This document shows positions 15,929-24,679 of a DNA stretch of 29,553 nucleotides, one piece after another. Origin of the DNA: Aequitasia sp047973235 (lineage in GTDB: Bacteria; Bacillota; Clostridia; Lachnospirales; Lachnospiraceae); contig JBKEBP010000251.1 of assembly GCA_047973235.1 (NCBI GenBank), positions 1 to 29,553 on the forward strand, written 5' to 3'. Every line of letters starts with the position of its first letter. The first letter of the stretch is position 1. The position numbers and the translations under genes were made by a program. Under the pieces are notes generated by a model. That model searched no databases and was not told where the DNA came from. It worked only from the letters and a program-made list of their open reading frames with translations.

Positions 15929-17803
15929 ATGTTAGAGCAAATAAAAAAAGAAAATGATATAAAAAATATCGAGTCTGAAAATTATGATGAATTAGCTTTA
16001 GAAATAAGAGAATTTCTTATAGAAAAGATAAGTAAGACCGGTGGACATCTTGCTTCTAATTTAGGTGTGGTTGAACTTACTATGGCTTTACATTTATCAG
16101 TCGAGTTACCTAAAGATAAAATTATTTGGGATGTGGGACATCAAGCATATACACACAAAATCTTGACAGGAAGAGGCAATGAATTTGACACTTTAAGAAG
16201 CTATGGTGGATTGAGTGGTTTTCCAAAACCCAATGAAAGTAAATCCGATGCATTTGGAACCGGACATAGTTCAACCTCTATTTCAGCGGGTCTTGGATAT
16301 GTTAGAGCAAGAGAATTAAAAGAAGATGATTATACTGTAATTTCTATTCTGGGTGATGGTGCTCTTACCGGTGGTATGGCTTATGAAGCACTCAATAATG
16401 CATCACAGATAAAAAGTAACTTTATAATTGTACTTAATGATAATCATATGTCGATTTCTGAAAACGTTGGAGGCATATCGAAATATTTAAACAGACTTAG
16501 AAGTGCAAATCTTTATAATGATATTAAGAAAAATACTGAAAAAGTCTTAGAACAATTTCCGGTTGTCGGAGACCCCATGATTAGACAAATTAAAAAAATG
16601 AAAAGTTCTTTGAAGCAATTATTTATTCCGGGGATGTTCTTTGAAGATATGGGTATTACGTATTTAGGACCTATTTCAGGTCACCGAATAGATTTAATAT
16701 GCAAAACGTTAAAGGAAGCCAAGAAAAAAGATGGTCCTGTTCTTGTACATGTTTTAACTGAGAAAGGAAGAGGATATGAGCCGGCTTTAAAAGCACCCGG
16801 CAGATTTCACGGCATAGGTCCGTTTGATATTGAAACAGGGGAATGTATTGATAAAGAGTGTAAAGACAGTTATACCGATATATTTGGAAAAGTTTTATGT
16901 GATATTGCTGCAAAAGACGACAGCATTGTTGCAATTACAGCGGCTATGGAAGATGGAACCGGATTAAGAGAGTTTCATAAACTTTATCCCAAAAGATTTT
17001 TTGATGTTGGTATCGCTGAAGAGCATGCCGTTACATTTGCAGCCGGATTAGCCGCAGGAGGAATGCATCCCGTATTCGCTGTTTATTCATCTTTTTTACA
17101 AAGAGGTTATGATCAGTTAATACATGATGTCTCGTTACAAAATCTGCCTGTTGTTTTCGCTATAGACAGGGCCGGACTTGTAGGGAGTGATGGTGAGACA
17201 CATCAGGGAATATTTGATATTACATACCTGAGTTCAATTCCCAATATGACCATTATGTCACCTAAACACAAATGGGAACTTGCAGATATGCTAAGATATG
17301 CTTTTTCTTTGAAGTCTCCGGTAGCTATCAGATATCCTAGAGGCGCTGCTTATGATACAATGCAGGAATTTAGAAAACCGATTGAATATGGAAAGAGTGA
17401 ATATATATATAGCGAAAGTGATATTGCGATATTAAGTGTAGGACATATGTTTACAGAAGCAGTTAAAATACGAGATAATTTAAAGACAAAGGGCTATAAT
17501 GTAACATTGGTAAATGCACGATTTATTAATCCTATTGATGAAGAATTACTCTTTGAATTAAGCAAGAATCATAAATTCTTATTTACATTAGAAGAAAATA
17601 TTAGAACAGGAAGCTTCGGAAGTCAAGTCTGTGATTTTATTTTGTGTAATGATATTAATTTGAATGTAACAGCGCTTACTTTACCCGATGATTATATTGA
17701 ACATGGAGACGTATCTGTTCTGCGTAAAAGTCTTGGATTTGATGCTTTATCTCTTACTAATAAAATATGCTCTGAATTAATAAAATGCAAGGAGTTACAA
17801 TGA
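15929..17803 (+). CDS. dxs: 1-deoxy-D-xylulose-5-phosphate synthase
   Basis: DXS condenses pyruvate and glyceraldehyde-3-phosphate, with thiamine diphosphate, in the first step of the MEP isoprenoid pathway. The 624-residue length is typical. Visible features are TGGHLASNLGVVELT, GTGHSSTS at 110-117, the ThDP motif GDG at 142-144 through NDN (170-172), the glutamate-containing VGIAEEHAVTFAAGLA segment and DRAGLVGSDGETHQGIFD. A short AGAGG precedes the ATG. It ends in an ATGA overlap with tlyA. The sequence looks complete and functional. Confidence 0.97.
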   Translation: MLEQIKKENDIKNIESENYDELALEIREFLIEKISKTGGHLASNLGVVELTMALHLSVELPKDKIIWDVGHQAYTHKILTGRGNEFDTLRSYGGLSGFPKPNESKSDAFGTGHSSTSISAGLGYVRARELKEDDYTVISILGDGALTGGMAYEALNNASQIKSNFIIVLNDNHMSISENVGGISKYLNRLRSANLYNDIKKNTEKVLEQFPVVGDPMIRQIKKMKSSLKQLFIPGMFFEDMGITYLGPISGHRIDLICKTLKEAKKKDGPVLVHVLTEKGRGYEPALKAPGRFHGIGPFDIETGECIDKECKDSYTDIFGKVLCDIAAKDDSIVAITAAMEDGTGLREFHKLYPKRFFDVGIAEEHAVTFAAGLAAGGMHPVFAVYSSFLQRGYDQLIHDVSLQNLPVVFAIDRAGLVGSDGETHQGIFDITYLSSIPNMTIMSPKHKWELADMLRYAFSLKSPVAIRYPRGAAYDTMQEFRKPIEYGKSEYIYSESDIAILSVGHMFTEAVKIRDNLKTKGYNVTLVNARFINPIDEELLFELSKNHKFLFTLEENIRTGSFGSQVCDFILCNDINLNVTALTLPDDYIEHGDVSVLRKSLGFDALSLTNKICSELIKCKELQ

Positions 17804-18615
17804 GTAGTATTAAAGAACGTTTAGATGTGCTATTAGTCAAAAGGAATTTGGCATCTTCAAGAGAAAAGGCAAAAGCTATTATAATGTCAGGTAATGTATT
17901 TGTAAATGGACAAAGAGAAGATAAGCCGGGTACTACATTTAAAGATGAAGTAACAATTGAAGTAAAAGGACACACGTTACCATATGTAAGCAGAGGAGGT
18001 CTAAAGCTGGAAAAAGCATTAGATCAATTTGATGTTAGTGTAACAGATAAGGTTTGTACCGATGTGGGCTCATCAACAGGTGGGTTTACTGACTGCATGC
18101 TTCAAAACGGTGCTAAGAAAGTATTTTCCATTGATGTTGGAAGAGGGCAGCTCGACTGGAAACTAAGGCAAGATAAACGCGTTGTATGCATGGAGAAAAC
18201 AAATATACGTTATGTGATGCCTGAAGACATTGGTGAACCTATTGATTTTTCTTCTATAGATGTTTCCTTTATTTCACTTACAAAAGTTTTAATACCAATA
18301 AGAAATTACTTGACTGCAAAGGGTGAAATAGTTGCACTTATTAAGCCTCAATTTGAAGCGGGAAGAGAAAAAGTCGGCAAAAAGGGTGTTGTAAGAGACA
18401 AGGAAACACATATTGAGGTTTTAGAAAAGATAATCAATTATGCTATTTCAATTGGATTCGATGTAAAAGACTTGGAGTATTCTCCAATTAAAGGGCCTGA
18501 AGGGAACATTGAATATTTAATATTACTGAAAAAAGTAGAAAACTGTGCTAAAATAAATGATGAACTATATGTAAAAGCAAAAGTGAATGAGGCTTTTGAC
18601 AATCTTACTAAGTAA
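17800..18615 (+). CDS. tlyA: TlyA family rRNA (cytidine-2'-O)-methyltransferase
   Basis: TlyA-type proteins join an S4 RNA-binding domain (about 1-65) to an FtsJ/RrmJ-like methyltransferase. The 271-residue protein shows ERLDVLLVKRNLASSREKAKAIIMSGNVFVNG, the connecting YVSRGGLKLEKAL and the SAM-binding DVGSSTGGFTDCML starting at 88. Mycobacterial TlyA 2'-O-methylates 16S and 23S rRNA; some family members are labelled hemolysins, which is not supported here. An ATG at 17785 would add five residues, but AAGGAG (17789-17794) lies between the two, so 17800 is the start. It forms an ATGA junction with dxs. Confidence 0.93.
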   Translation: MSSIKERLDVLLVKRNLASSREKAKAIIMSGNVFVNGQREDKPGTTFKDEVTIEVKGHTLPYVSRGGLKLEKALDQFDVSVTDKVCTDVGSSTGGFTDCMLQNGAKKVFSIDVGRGQLDWKLRQDKRVVCMEKTNIRYVMPEDIGEPIDFSSIDVSFISLTKVLIPIRNYLTAKGEIVALIKPQFEAGREKVGKKGVVRDKETHIEVLEKIINYAISIGFDVKDLEYSPIKGPEGNIEYLILLKKVENCAKINDELYVKAKVNEAFDNLTK

Positions 18616-18629
18616 TGATGGAGTATTGT

Positions 18630-19460
18630 ATGAAGAAAGTACTAATTGTAACAAATGAAACAAAAGATAGAGATTATTCAGTTACATATAGCGTACGGGA
18701 CTCTTTTAGAAAACGTGGGAACGACGTGTTACTATGTGATAACGAAAAAAGGCATGACACTTTGAGTAAAATAAGCTGCGCGGAAATATGGTTAGTCGTA
18801 ATTATCGGTGGAGATGGAACATTCATTGAGGTTGCAAGACTAATTACTGAAACAAATTTGCCGATATTAGGTGTTAATATGGGGACACTTGGATACTTAA
18901 CGGAAGTTGAAATCAGCTCTATAGATGAAGCAGTTTCACAAGTGTCAACAGGTAACTATGAAATTGAAGAACGTATGATGATAGAAGGCAATTTTAAAGA
19001 TGGCAACGCTATTGCCTTAAATGATATTGTTGTATCAAGAAGAGGTGGCCTTAGAGTAATACATTTCGAAATATTTGTAAATGGTGAATTACTCAATTCA
19101 TATCAATCAGACGGTATTATTGTGTCTACTCCAACCGGATCTACAGCTTATAATTTATCTGCGGGAGGTCCAATCGTTGAACCAACTGCCTCACTTCTTT
19201 TACTTACCCCAATTTGTTCACATGCACTTAATGCGAGCAGCATTGTATTATCTGCTGATGATGAAGTGGTCGTTAGAATTGGAAAAGGACGAAATGAAAC
19301 AATCGAAGAAGCGTGTGTAGCTTTTGACGGTTCGGATACGCATACTCTTTTTACCGGTGATAAGATTCTAATAAAAAAAGCTAACGTGAAATCTAAGATT
19401 GTAAAACTTAGTCAGGTAAGTTTCCTGGAGACGCTAAGGAAGAAAATGAAAGGGAATTAA
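18630..19460 (+). CDS. nadK: NAD kinase
   Basis: NadK phosphorylates NAD to NADP in the cytoplasm. The 276-residue protein has GGDGT at 60-64, the key motif, NMGTLGYLTE and the conserved TPTGSTAYNLSAGGPIV segment. Upstream in-frame ATGs at 18615 and 18618 exist. I prefer 18630 because GGAG lies seven bases before it and MKKVLIVTNETKD is the usual N-terminus. The gene sits between tlyA and argR, a standard Clostridia order, with six bases before argR. Confidence 0.94.
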   Translation: MKKVLIVTNETKDRDYSVTYSVRDSFRKRGNDVLLCDNEKRHDTLSKISCAEIWLVVIIGGDGTFIEVARLITETNLPILGVNMGTLGYLTEVEISSIDEAVSQVSTGNYEIEERMMIEGNFKDGNAIALNDIVVSRRGGLRVIHFEIFVNGELLNSYQSDGIIVSTPTGSTAYNLSAGGPIVEPTASLLLLTPICSHALNASSIVLSADDEVVVRIGKGRNETIEEACVAFDGSDTHTLFTGDKILIKKANVKSKIVKLSQVSFLETLRKKMKGN

Positions 19461-19465
19461 TCATT

Positions 19466-19915
19466 ATGAAGGTAAATAGAAGGCAGAAGATTCTAGAGAT
19501 TATAGATAAATATCCGGTTGAAACACAAGAGGAACTGACTGATTATTTGAAGAATGAGGGAATTCTGACAACTCAAGCAACTATTTCAAGGGATATAAGA
19601 GATTTAAAACTTACTAAAGTTCCTACAAACGACGGTAGACAAAGGTATTCAATACTTAATAAAAATAATCAAGAAACACACACTAGATACTTAAGGGTCC
19701 TAAGAGAGGGATTCGTTAGTGTAGATATTGCACAAAATATTTTAGTAGTTAAGACTGTCTCCGGAATGGCTATGGCGGTAGCTGCTGCTATTGACGCACT
19801 GGATTGGGATGAGGTAGTAGGATGCATTGCAGGTGATGATACAATTATGTGTGCTATCAGAACTAATGAAGATGCCCAAATGATTAGTGGAAAAATTTCG
19901 AAAATTGTAATGTAG
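19466..19915 (+). CDS. argR: Arginine repressor ArgR/AhrC
   Basis: ArgR is a hexameric arginine-responsive regulator that represses arginine synthesis and activates catabolism. The 149-residue protein has an N-terminal winged helix (RRQKILEIIDKYPVETQEELTDYL, with TQATISRDIRDLKLTKVP as the recognition region). The C-terminal arginine-binding/oligomerisation domain contains GCIAGDDTIMCAIRT. Its place before recN is the normal Bacillota order and does not imply that it controls recN. No arginine-biosynthesis gene is in the window. Confidence 0.95.
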   Translation: MKVNRRQKILEIIDKYPVETQEELTDYLKNEGILTTQATISRDIRDLKLTKVPTNDGRQRYSILNKNNQETHTRYLRVLREGFVSVDIAQNILVVKTVSGMAMAVAAAIDALDWDEVVGCIAGDDTIMCAIRTNEDAQMISGKISKIVM

Positions 19916-19923
19916 GAGGATAT

Positions 19924-21606
19924 ATGCTACAGAGCTTATATGTAAAGAATCTGGCGCTAATTAAAGAAATTGAGGTTGGATTCAATAAAGGATTAAATAT
20001 TTTAACAGGGGAAACAGGTGCCGGTAAATCAATTATTATCGGCGGGGTAAATTTGGCACTTGGTGCAAGATATTCCAGAGATATATTAAGAGCCGGCTCT
20101 GAGTTTGGGTTAGTTGAACTTACATTTAAAATCGACAGACCCGAAATAATAACATCATTGCATGAGTTGGATATATATCCTGAAGAAAATATTTTAGTAC
20201 TTTCAAGAAAACTTATGGATGGAAGAAGTGTCAGTAAAATTAATGGTGAAACGGTACAGATGGGACTTCTAAGAGAGGTTTCATCTCTTTTAATAGATAT
20301 ACATGGTCAGCATGAACATCAATCATTACTTAATAAAAGCACACATTTGAAGATTTTAGATTTATTTATTGGGTCTGATTGTGAAATTCTAAAAAATAGT
20401 ATTAAAAACAAATATCTTGAATATAGCAAAGCTCAGGATGAGTTGGCTATGATAAGCAAAAACAGAAAAGAAAAAGAAAGAGAATTGTCATTACTTGAAT
20501 TTGAAATATCAGAAATTAGTGAGTCGCAATTAAAAATTGGTGAAGATGTCGATCTTGAAAATAAATATAGATTTATGTTGAATGCTAAAAGAATCCAAGA
20601 AAGTATGCAAACAGCTTATGTTTATTTAGATTCCGGTAATGAAAGTTGTACCAATTTATTATCTAAAACAATTAAGGATGTCTCTGACTGTATAAAGTAT
20701 GATAAAAATATAGAAATGATTAATAGACAATTATTGGATATTGAATCACTTTTAAATGATGTAAATAGGGATATGTCAACATATTTATCAGAACTTGAAT
20801 TTAGTGATGAAGAATATACGAAAATAGAAGGTCGACTGAATTTAATTAATAAATTAAAAAGTAAATACGGATCCAGTATAGACGATATTTTAGAATATAA
20901 AGAAATTAAGGAACGAGAAGTTGCTCAAATTAAGGATCTTGACAATTACTTATCTAACTTAGATTCTAGAATTTACGAACTTAAAAAAGTACTTTTGGAT
21001 GAATCAACCAAGCTTACAAAGTTACGTAAGAATAATGCTGAGGATTTAGAAAAACAAATCAAGGCAAATATAGAAGACTTAAACTTTGGTGACACTATGT
21101 TTAAAATATCGTTCACATTAAAAAACAGTGTTTCTGAAAATGGTATGGACGATGTGGAATTTATGATATCACTAAATAAGGGCGAAGTACTTAAGCCACT
21201 AGTTAGCATTGCTTCCGGTGGTGAATTGTCACGAATAATGCTTGCAATTAAAACTGTAATGGCTGTAAAAGATGATATCTCCACACTTATATTTGATGAA
21301 ATAGATGTGGGAATTAGTGGGAGAACTGCACAGAAGGTGTCCGAGAAAATGTCAATTATTGCTAAGACGCATCAAATTTTATGCATTACACATTTACCTC
21401 AAATAACCGCAATGGCTGATTCACACTACTTAATCGAGAAAGTAGTAAAAGATGATAAAACCACAACAGAAATAAAATTTTTAAATCGTGACGAGTCCAT
21501 AATTGAAATAGCCAGAATGTCCGGTGGGGCAAAAATTACGGATAATGTTATTGATAATGCAAAAGAAATGAAGGATTTGGCTGATCTAAGTAAGAGCAAA
21601 TTATAA
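19924..21606 (+). CDS. recN: DNA repair protein RecN
   Basis: RecN is an SMC-like ATPase that gathers DNA ends at double-strand breaks. The 560-residue protein has Walker A GETGAGKS at 29-36, LIDIHGQHEHQSLL, a long coiled-coil middle rich in Glu, Lys and Leu, and the C-terminal head with the signature ASGGELSRIMLAIK, Walker B LIFDEIDVGISG and CITHLPQITAMADSHYLIEK. AGGAGG lies a few bases before the ATG. It begins eight bases after argR. In many spore formers spoIVB and spo0A follow recN; here glgA follows instead. Confidence 0.97.
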   Translation: MLQSLYVKNLALIKEIEVGFNKGLNILTGETGAGKSIIIGGVNLALGARYSRDILRAGSEFGLVELTFKIDRPEIITSLHELDIYPEENILVLSRKLMDGRSVSKINGETVQMGLLREVSSLLIDIHGQHEHQSLLNKSTHLKILDLFIGSDCEILKNSIKNKYLEYSKAQDELAMISKNRKEKERELSLLEFEISEISESQLKIGEDVDLENKYRFMLNAKRIQESMQTAYVYLDSGNESCTNLLSKTIKDVSDCIKYDKNIEMINRQLLDIESLLNDVNRDMSTYLSELEFSDEEYTKIEGRLNLINKLKSKYGSSIDDILEYKEIKEREVAQIKDLDNYLSNLDSRIYELKKVLLDESTKLTKLRKNNAEDLEKQIKANIEDLNFGDTMFKISFTLKNSVSENGMDDVEFMISLNKGEVLKPLVSIASGGELSRIMLAIKTVMAVKDDISTLIFDEIDVGISGRTAQKVSEKMSIIAKTHQILCITHLPQITAMADSHYLIEKVVKDDKTTTEIKFLNRDESIIEIARMSGGAKITDNVIDNAKEMKDLADLSKSKL

Positions 21607-21622
21607 GGGAGGATTTTTTGAG

Positions 21623-23065
21623 ATGAGAAAGATATTATTTGCAGCATCTGAGGCAGTGCCATTTATTAAAACCGGAGGTTTAGCAGACGTTGTTGGTTCG
21701 CTTCCAAAAAGTTTTGAACCTAAGGAATATGAAATCAGGGTCATTTTACCCAATTATACTTGTATAAGTGAAAAATATAAGAAAAAAATGAAATATTTAA
21801 CTCATTTTTATATGGATCTGAATTGGAGAAAGCAATATGTTGGCATACTGCAAATGAAGTATGACGGAATACAATATTATTTTATAGATAATGAATATTA
21901 TTTTTCGGGAGATACTCCTTATGGAGATACTTACTTTGATGTTGAGAAGTTTGCATATTTTTCAAAAGCTGTGTTAAGTGCATTGCCTATACTGGAATAT
22001 TTCCCGGATCTTATTCATTGTCATGATTGGCAAACAGGATTAATTCCGGTTATTCTAGATAACTTCAGATACGGAAACGAAAACTTTCGAAATATTAAAA
22101 CTGTAATAACCATTCATAATCTCAAATTTCAAGGGATTTGGGATACTAAAAGAATCCGCGATATTACGGGATTGCCACAATATTACTTTAGCCCGGATAA
22201 ACTTGAAGCATATAAAGATGCCAATTTTCTCAAGGGTGGTATAGTTTATGCTGATTGGATTACTACTGTAAGTAATACTTATGCTGAGGAAATAAAGATG
22301 CCTTTTTATGGTGAGAAATTAGATGGACTTTTGCGTGCTAGAGAGAATAATCTATCCGGAATAGTTAATGGAATTGATTACGATATTTACAATCCGAAAC
22401 ATGACGAATATTTGCCCCATGCCTTTGATGTATATGACTTTAGAAAAATTAAACCTAAGAATAAAATAGCACTTCAAAAGGAACTTGGGTTAAAAGTGGA
22501 TCATAAAATCATGATGATTGGTATTGTGTCAAGGCTTACTGACCAAAAAGGATTTGACTTGATAGAATGTGTAATGGATGAACTTTGCAGCGACAACATA
22601 CAGATTGTTGTACTTGGTACCGGTGAATATAAGTACGAGAGTATGTTCCAATACTTTGCAGAAAAGTATCCTGATAAAGTTGCTGCGAACATCTCTTATT
22701 CAGAGGAAATATCTCATAAAATTTATGGGTCATGTGATGCATTTTTGATGCCATCATTATTTGAACCATGTGGGCTAAGTCAATTAATGAGTTTAAGATA
22801 TGGAACAGTACCTATTGTACGACAAACGGGAGGGCTTAAAGACACTGTTGAAGCATATAATGAATATGAAAAACGTGGAACAGGATTTGGTTTCTATAAT
22901 TACAATGCACACGAAATGATGTCAACCGTTCGTTATGCACAGAAAATTTACTATGATAAAAAGCGCCAATGGAACATGATAGCCGAGCGTGCTATGAAAG
23001 TTGATTTTTCATGGAAACATTCCGGAAAAGAATACGCAAAGTTATACGAAAAGTTATTATCTTAG
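21623..23065 (+). CDS. glgA: Glycogen synthase (ADP-glucose type, GT5)
   Basis: GlgA transfers glucose from ADP-glucose to the non-reducing end of alpha-1,4-glucan. The 480-residue protein begins MRKILFAASEAVPFIKTGGLADVVGSLP, with the ADP-glucose-binding KTGGL at 16-20. It also has LIHCHDWQTGLIPV, VIVTIHNLKFQG-like TVITIHNLKFQGIWD, GIVNGIDYDIYNP, and the C-terminal ExxGL-type SLFEPCGLSQLMSLRYGTVPIVRQTGGLKDTV. It is not beside glgC, glgD, glgB or glgP in this window. AGGGAGG lies about ten bases before the ATG. It starts 16 bases after recN and may be read in the same transcript. Confidence 0.95.
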   Translation: MRKILFAASEAVPFIKTGGLADVVGSLPKSFEPKEYEIRVILPNYTCISEKYKKKMKYLTHFYMDLNWRKQYVGILQMKYDGIQYYFIDNEYYFSGDTPYGDTYFDVEKFAYFSKAVLSALPILEYFPDLIHCHDWQTGLIPVILDNFRYGNENFRNIKTVITIHNLKFQGIWDTKRIRDITGLPQYYFSPDKLEAYKDANFLKGGIVYADWITTVSNTYAEEIKMPFYGEKLDGLLRARENNLSGIVNGIDYDIYNPKHDEYLPHAFDVYDFRKIKPKNKIALQKELGLKVDHKIMMIGIVSRLTDQKGFDLIECVMDELCSDNIQIVVLGTGEYKYESMFQYFAEKYPDKVAANISYSEEISHKIYGSCDAFLMPSLFEPCGLSQLMSLRYGTVPIVRQTGGLKDTVEAYNEYEKRGTGFGFYNYNAHEMMSTVRYAQKIYYDKKRQWNMIAERAMKVDFSWKHSGKEYAKLYEKLLS

Positions 23066-23110
23066 ATATTTGTACAAAAATAATGTGAACTAAATCGAGA
23101 GGGGATTATA

Positions 23111-24625
23111 ATGCAAAGAGGTCTGGATACTACAGTCAAAAAAATTAGAAATCTTGTTTTTAAGGAAGTCGCTAGATTAGGTCTTGAAACTGACAAAGAT
23201 ACATTAGTAGAAGAAATGGAGAAAATCCCTTACGAACTAGTACACGAAGATGATACTAGCTATCGCGAAAGTATCTATAGGTCAAGAGCCATTGTAAATG
23301 AACGTATAAGACTTGCAATGGGTATGTCTCTGAGACCTGAAGACAAGCCTGTACATATGACAAAGGGCATTGAAGAAAGCAGCATATCAGAAAAATATTA
23401 CGAACCACCACTAATGCAAGTTATTCCTTCAGCATGTGAAAGTTGCGAGGACAATAAATACGAAGTTACCAATGTATGTAAAGGATGTCTAGCACATCCA
23501 TGTGCAATAGTCTGTCCAAAGGATGCAATTACCTTAATTAAAGGAAAGTCCATAATAGATCAGGAAAAGTGCATAAAATGTGGTAAGTGTAAAAATGTCT
23601 GTCCATATGATGCAATTGCAAAGAAAGAACGTCCTTGTAAACAAGCATGTGGAGTTAATGCTATTATAGATGACAAGATGGGTAGAGCATATATAGACGA
23701 TGAAAAATGCGTTTCTTGTGGTATGTGTATGGTTAATTGTCCGTTTGGCGCAATTTCTGACAAATCACAAGTCTTTCAATTAATGAGAGCTCTTAGAGAG
23801 GATTACTGTGAAATAATTGCAGAAGTTGCTCCGGCTTATGTTGGTCAATTTGGTGATGATGTTGATGAACGAAATTTACGAGCTGCACTTATAGAGCTTG
23901 GCTTTGAAGAGGTGTATGAAGTTGCTCTTGGCGCAGACATTGGTGCTATTGCTGAGGCACACCACTATGTGGAGAAGGTTGTTACGGGAGAATTACCGTT
24001 TTTACTGACTTCTTGTTGTCCTTCGTGGTCCGTGATGGCGAAAAAGTTCTTTCCCGATTTGGCAGATGAGGTCTCACAAGAATTAACGCCTATGGTAGCT
24101 ACTGCCAGGTCAATAAAACAGGAGCACCCAAATGCAAAAGTCGTGTTTATTGGTCCGTGTGCTTCAAAAAAACTGGAGGCTTCAAGAACTTCAGTCCGAA
24201 GTGATGTGGATTTTGTTATTACATTTGAAGAATTAGATGCAATGTTTGAAGCAAAAGGAATAGAACCTGGCAAAGTAGAAAGTGATCGTTCTTTACATGA
24301 TGCTACCGGTGCAGGGAGAGGCTATGCAGTTGCAGGTGGTGTTGCTGAGGCAATTGAAGAATGTATCAATGAATATTATCCCGAAGTAGATGTTAAAATC
24401 GAACATGCCGAAGGGCTTGCAGATTGTAAGAAGATATTAGCACTTGCAAAAGCCGGAAAATTAAATGGATTCTTAATTGAAGGAATGGGCTGTCCCGGTG
24501 GCTGTGTGGCTGGCGCCGGTACTAATATCCCTATACCAAAGGCTCAAAAGAAAGTGTCAAATATTGTTAAAGCCTCATCAACTAAGATTCCGGCTAAGGA
24601 ATTAGAGGAGATTGTACTTGAGTAA
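23111..24625 (+). CDS. Monomeric [FeFe]-hydrogenase, probably group B
   Basis: An iron-only hydrogenase of 504 residues. After a helical N-terminus come ferredoxin-type clusters: CxxC at 109-112 with C123, C126, C131 and C135; CIKCGKCKNVC (154-164); C176 and C180; CVSCGMCMVNC (200-210). The H-cluster domain has TSCCPSW (300-306), IGPCASKK (347-354) and GMGCPGGC (458-465), keeping the four H-cluster cysteines (303, 350, 461, 465) and the proton-relay C302. The canonical MPC of motif L2 reads GPC, as I recall for group B enzymes. It likely exchanges electrons with ferredoxin to make or use hydrogen during fermentation. No maturation genes (hydE, hydF, hydG) are nearby. The physiological direction is unknown. 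Confidence 0.92.
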   Translation: MQRGLDTTVKKIRNLVFKEVARLGLETDKDTLVEEMEKIPYELVHEDDTSYRESIYRSRAIVNERIRLAMGMSLRPEDKPVHMTKGIEESSISEKYYEPPLMQVIPSACESCEDNKYEVTNVCKGCLAHPCAIVCPKDAITLIKGKSIIDQEKCIKCGKCKNVCPYDAIAKKERPCKQACGVNAIIDDKMGRAYIDDEKCVSCGMCMVNCPFGAISDKSQVFQLMRALREDYCEIIAEVAPAYVGQFGDDVDERNLRAALIELGFEEVYEVALGADIGAIAEAHHYVEKVVTGELPFLLTSCCPSWSVMAKKFFPDLADEVSQELTPMVATARSIKQEHPNAKVVFIGPCASKKLEASRTSVRSDVDFVITFEELDAMFEAKGIEPGKVESDRSLHDATGAGRGYAVAGGVAEAIEECINEYYPEVDVKIEHAEGLADCKKILALAKAGKLNGFLIEGMGCPGGCVAGAGTNIPIPKAQKKVSNIVKASSTKIPAKELEEIVLE

Positions 24626-24646
24626 GCTAAACAAATAATTTATAAT
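24618..24646 (+). promoter_or_regulatory. Candidate promoter of alaS
   Basis: TTGAGT (24618-24623) and TATAAT (24641-24646) are 17 bases apart; the -35 overlaps the hydrogenase stop. The resulting leader would be under 30 bases, too short for a T-box. Confidence 0.6.
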
Positions 24647-24679
24647 AAAATCTAGTAATTAAATGAATGGAGATAATAA

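Noticed and set aside
17800..18615. TlyA as a hemolysin
   Set aside because: The sequence shows an S4 plus FtsJ methyltransferase; the hemolysin label in the family is historical and nothing here supports secretion or pore formation.
24626..24679. T-box leader before alaS
   Set aside because: The spacer is only 54 bases, with no stem I, T-box sequence or terminator.
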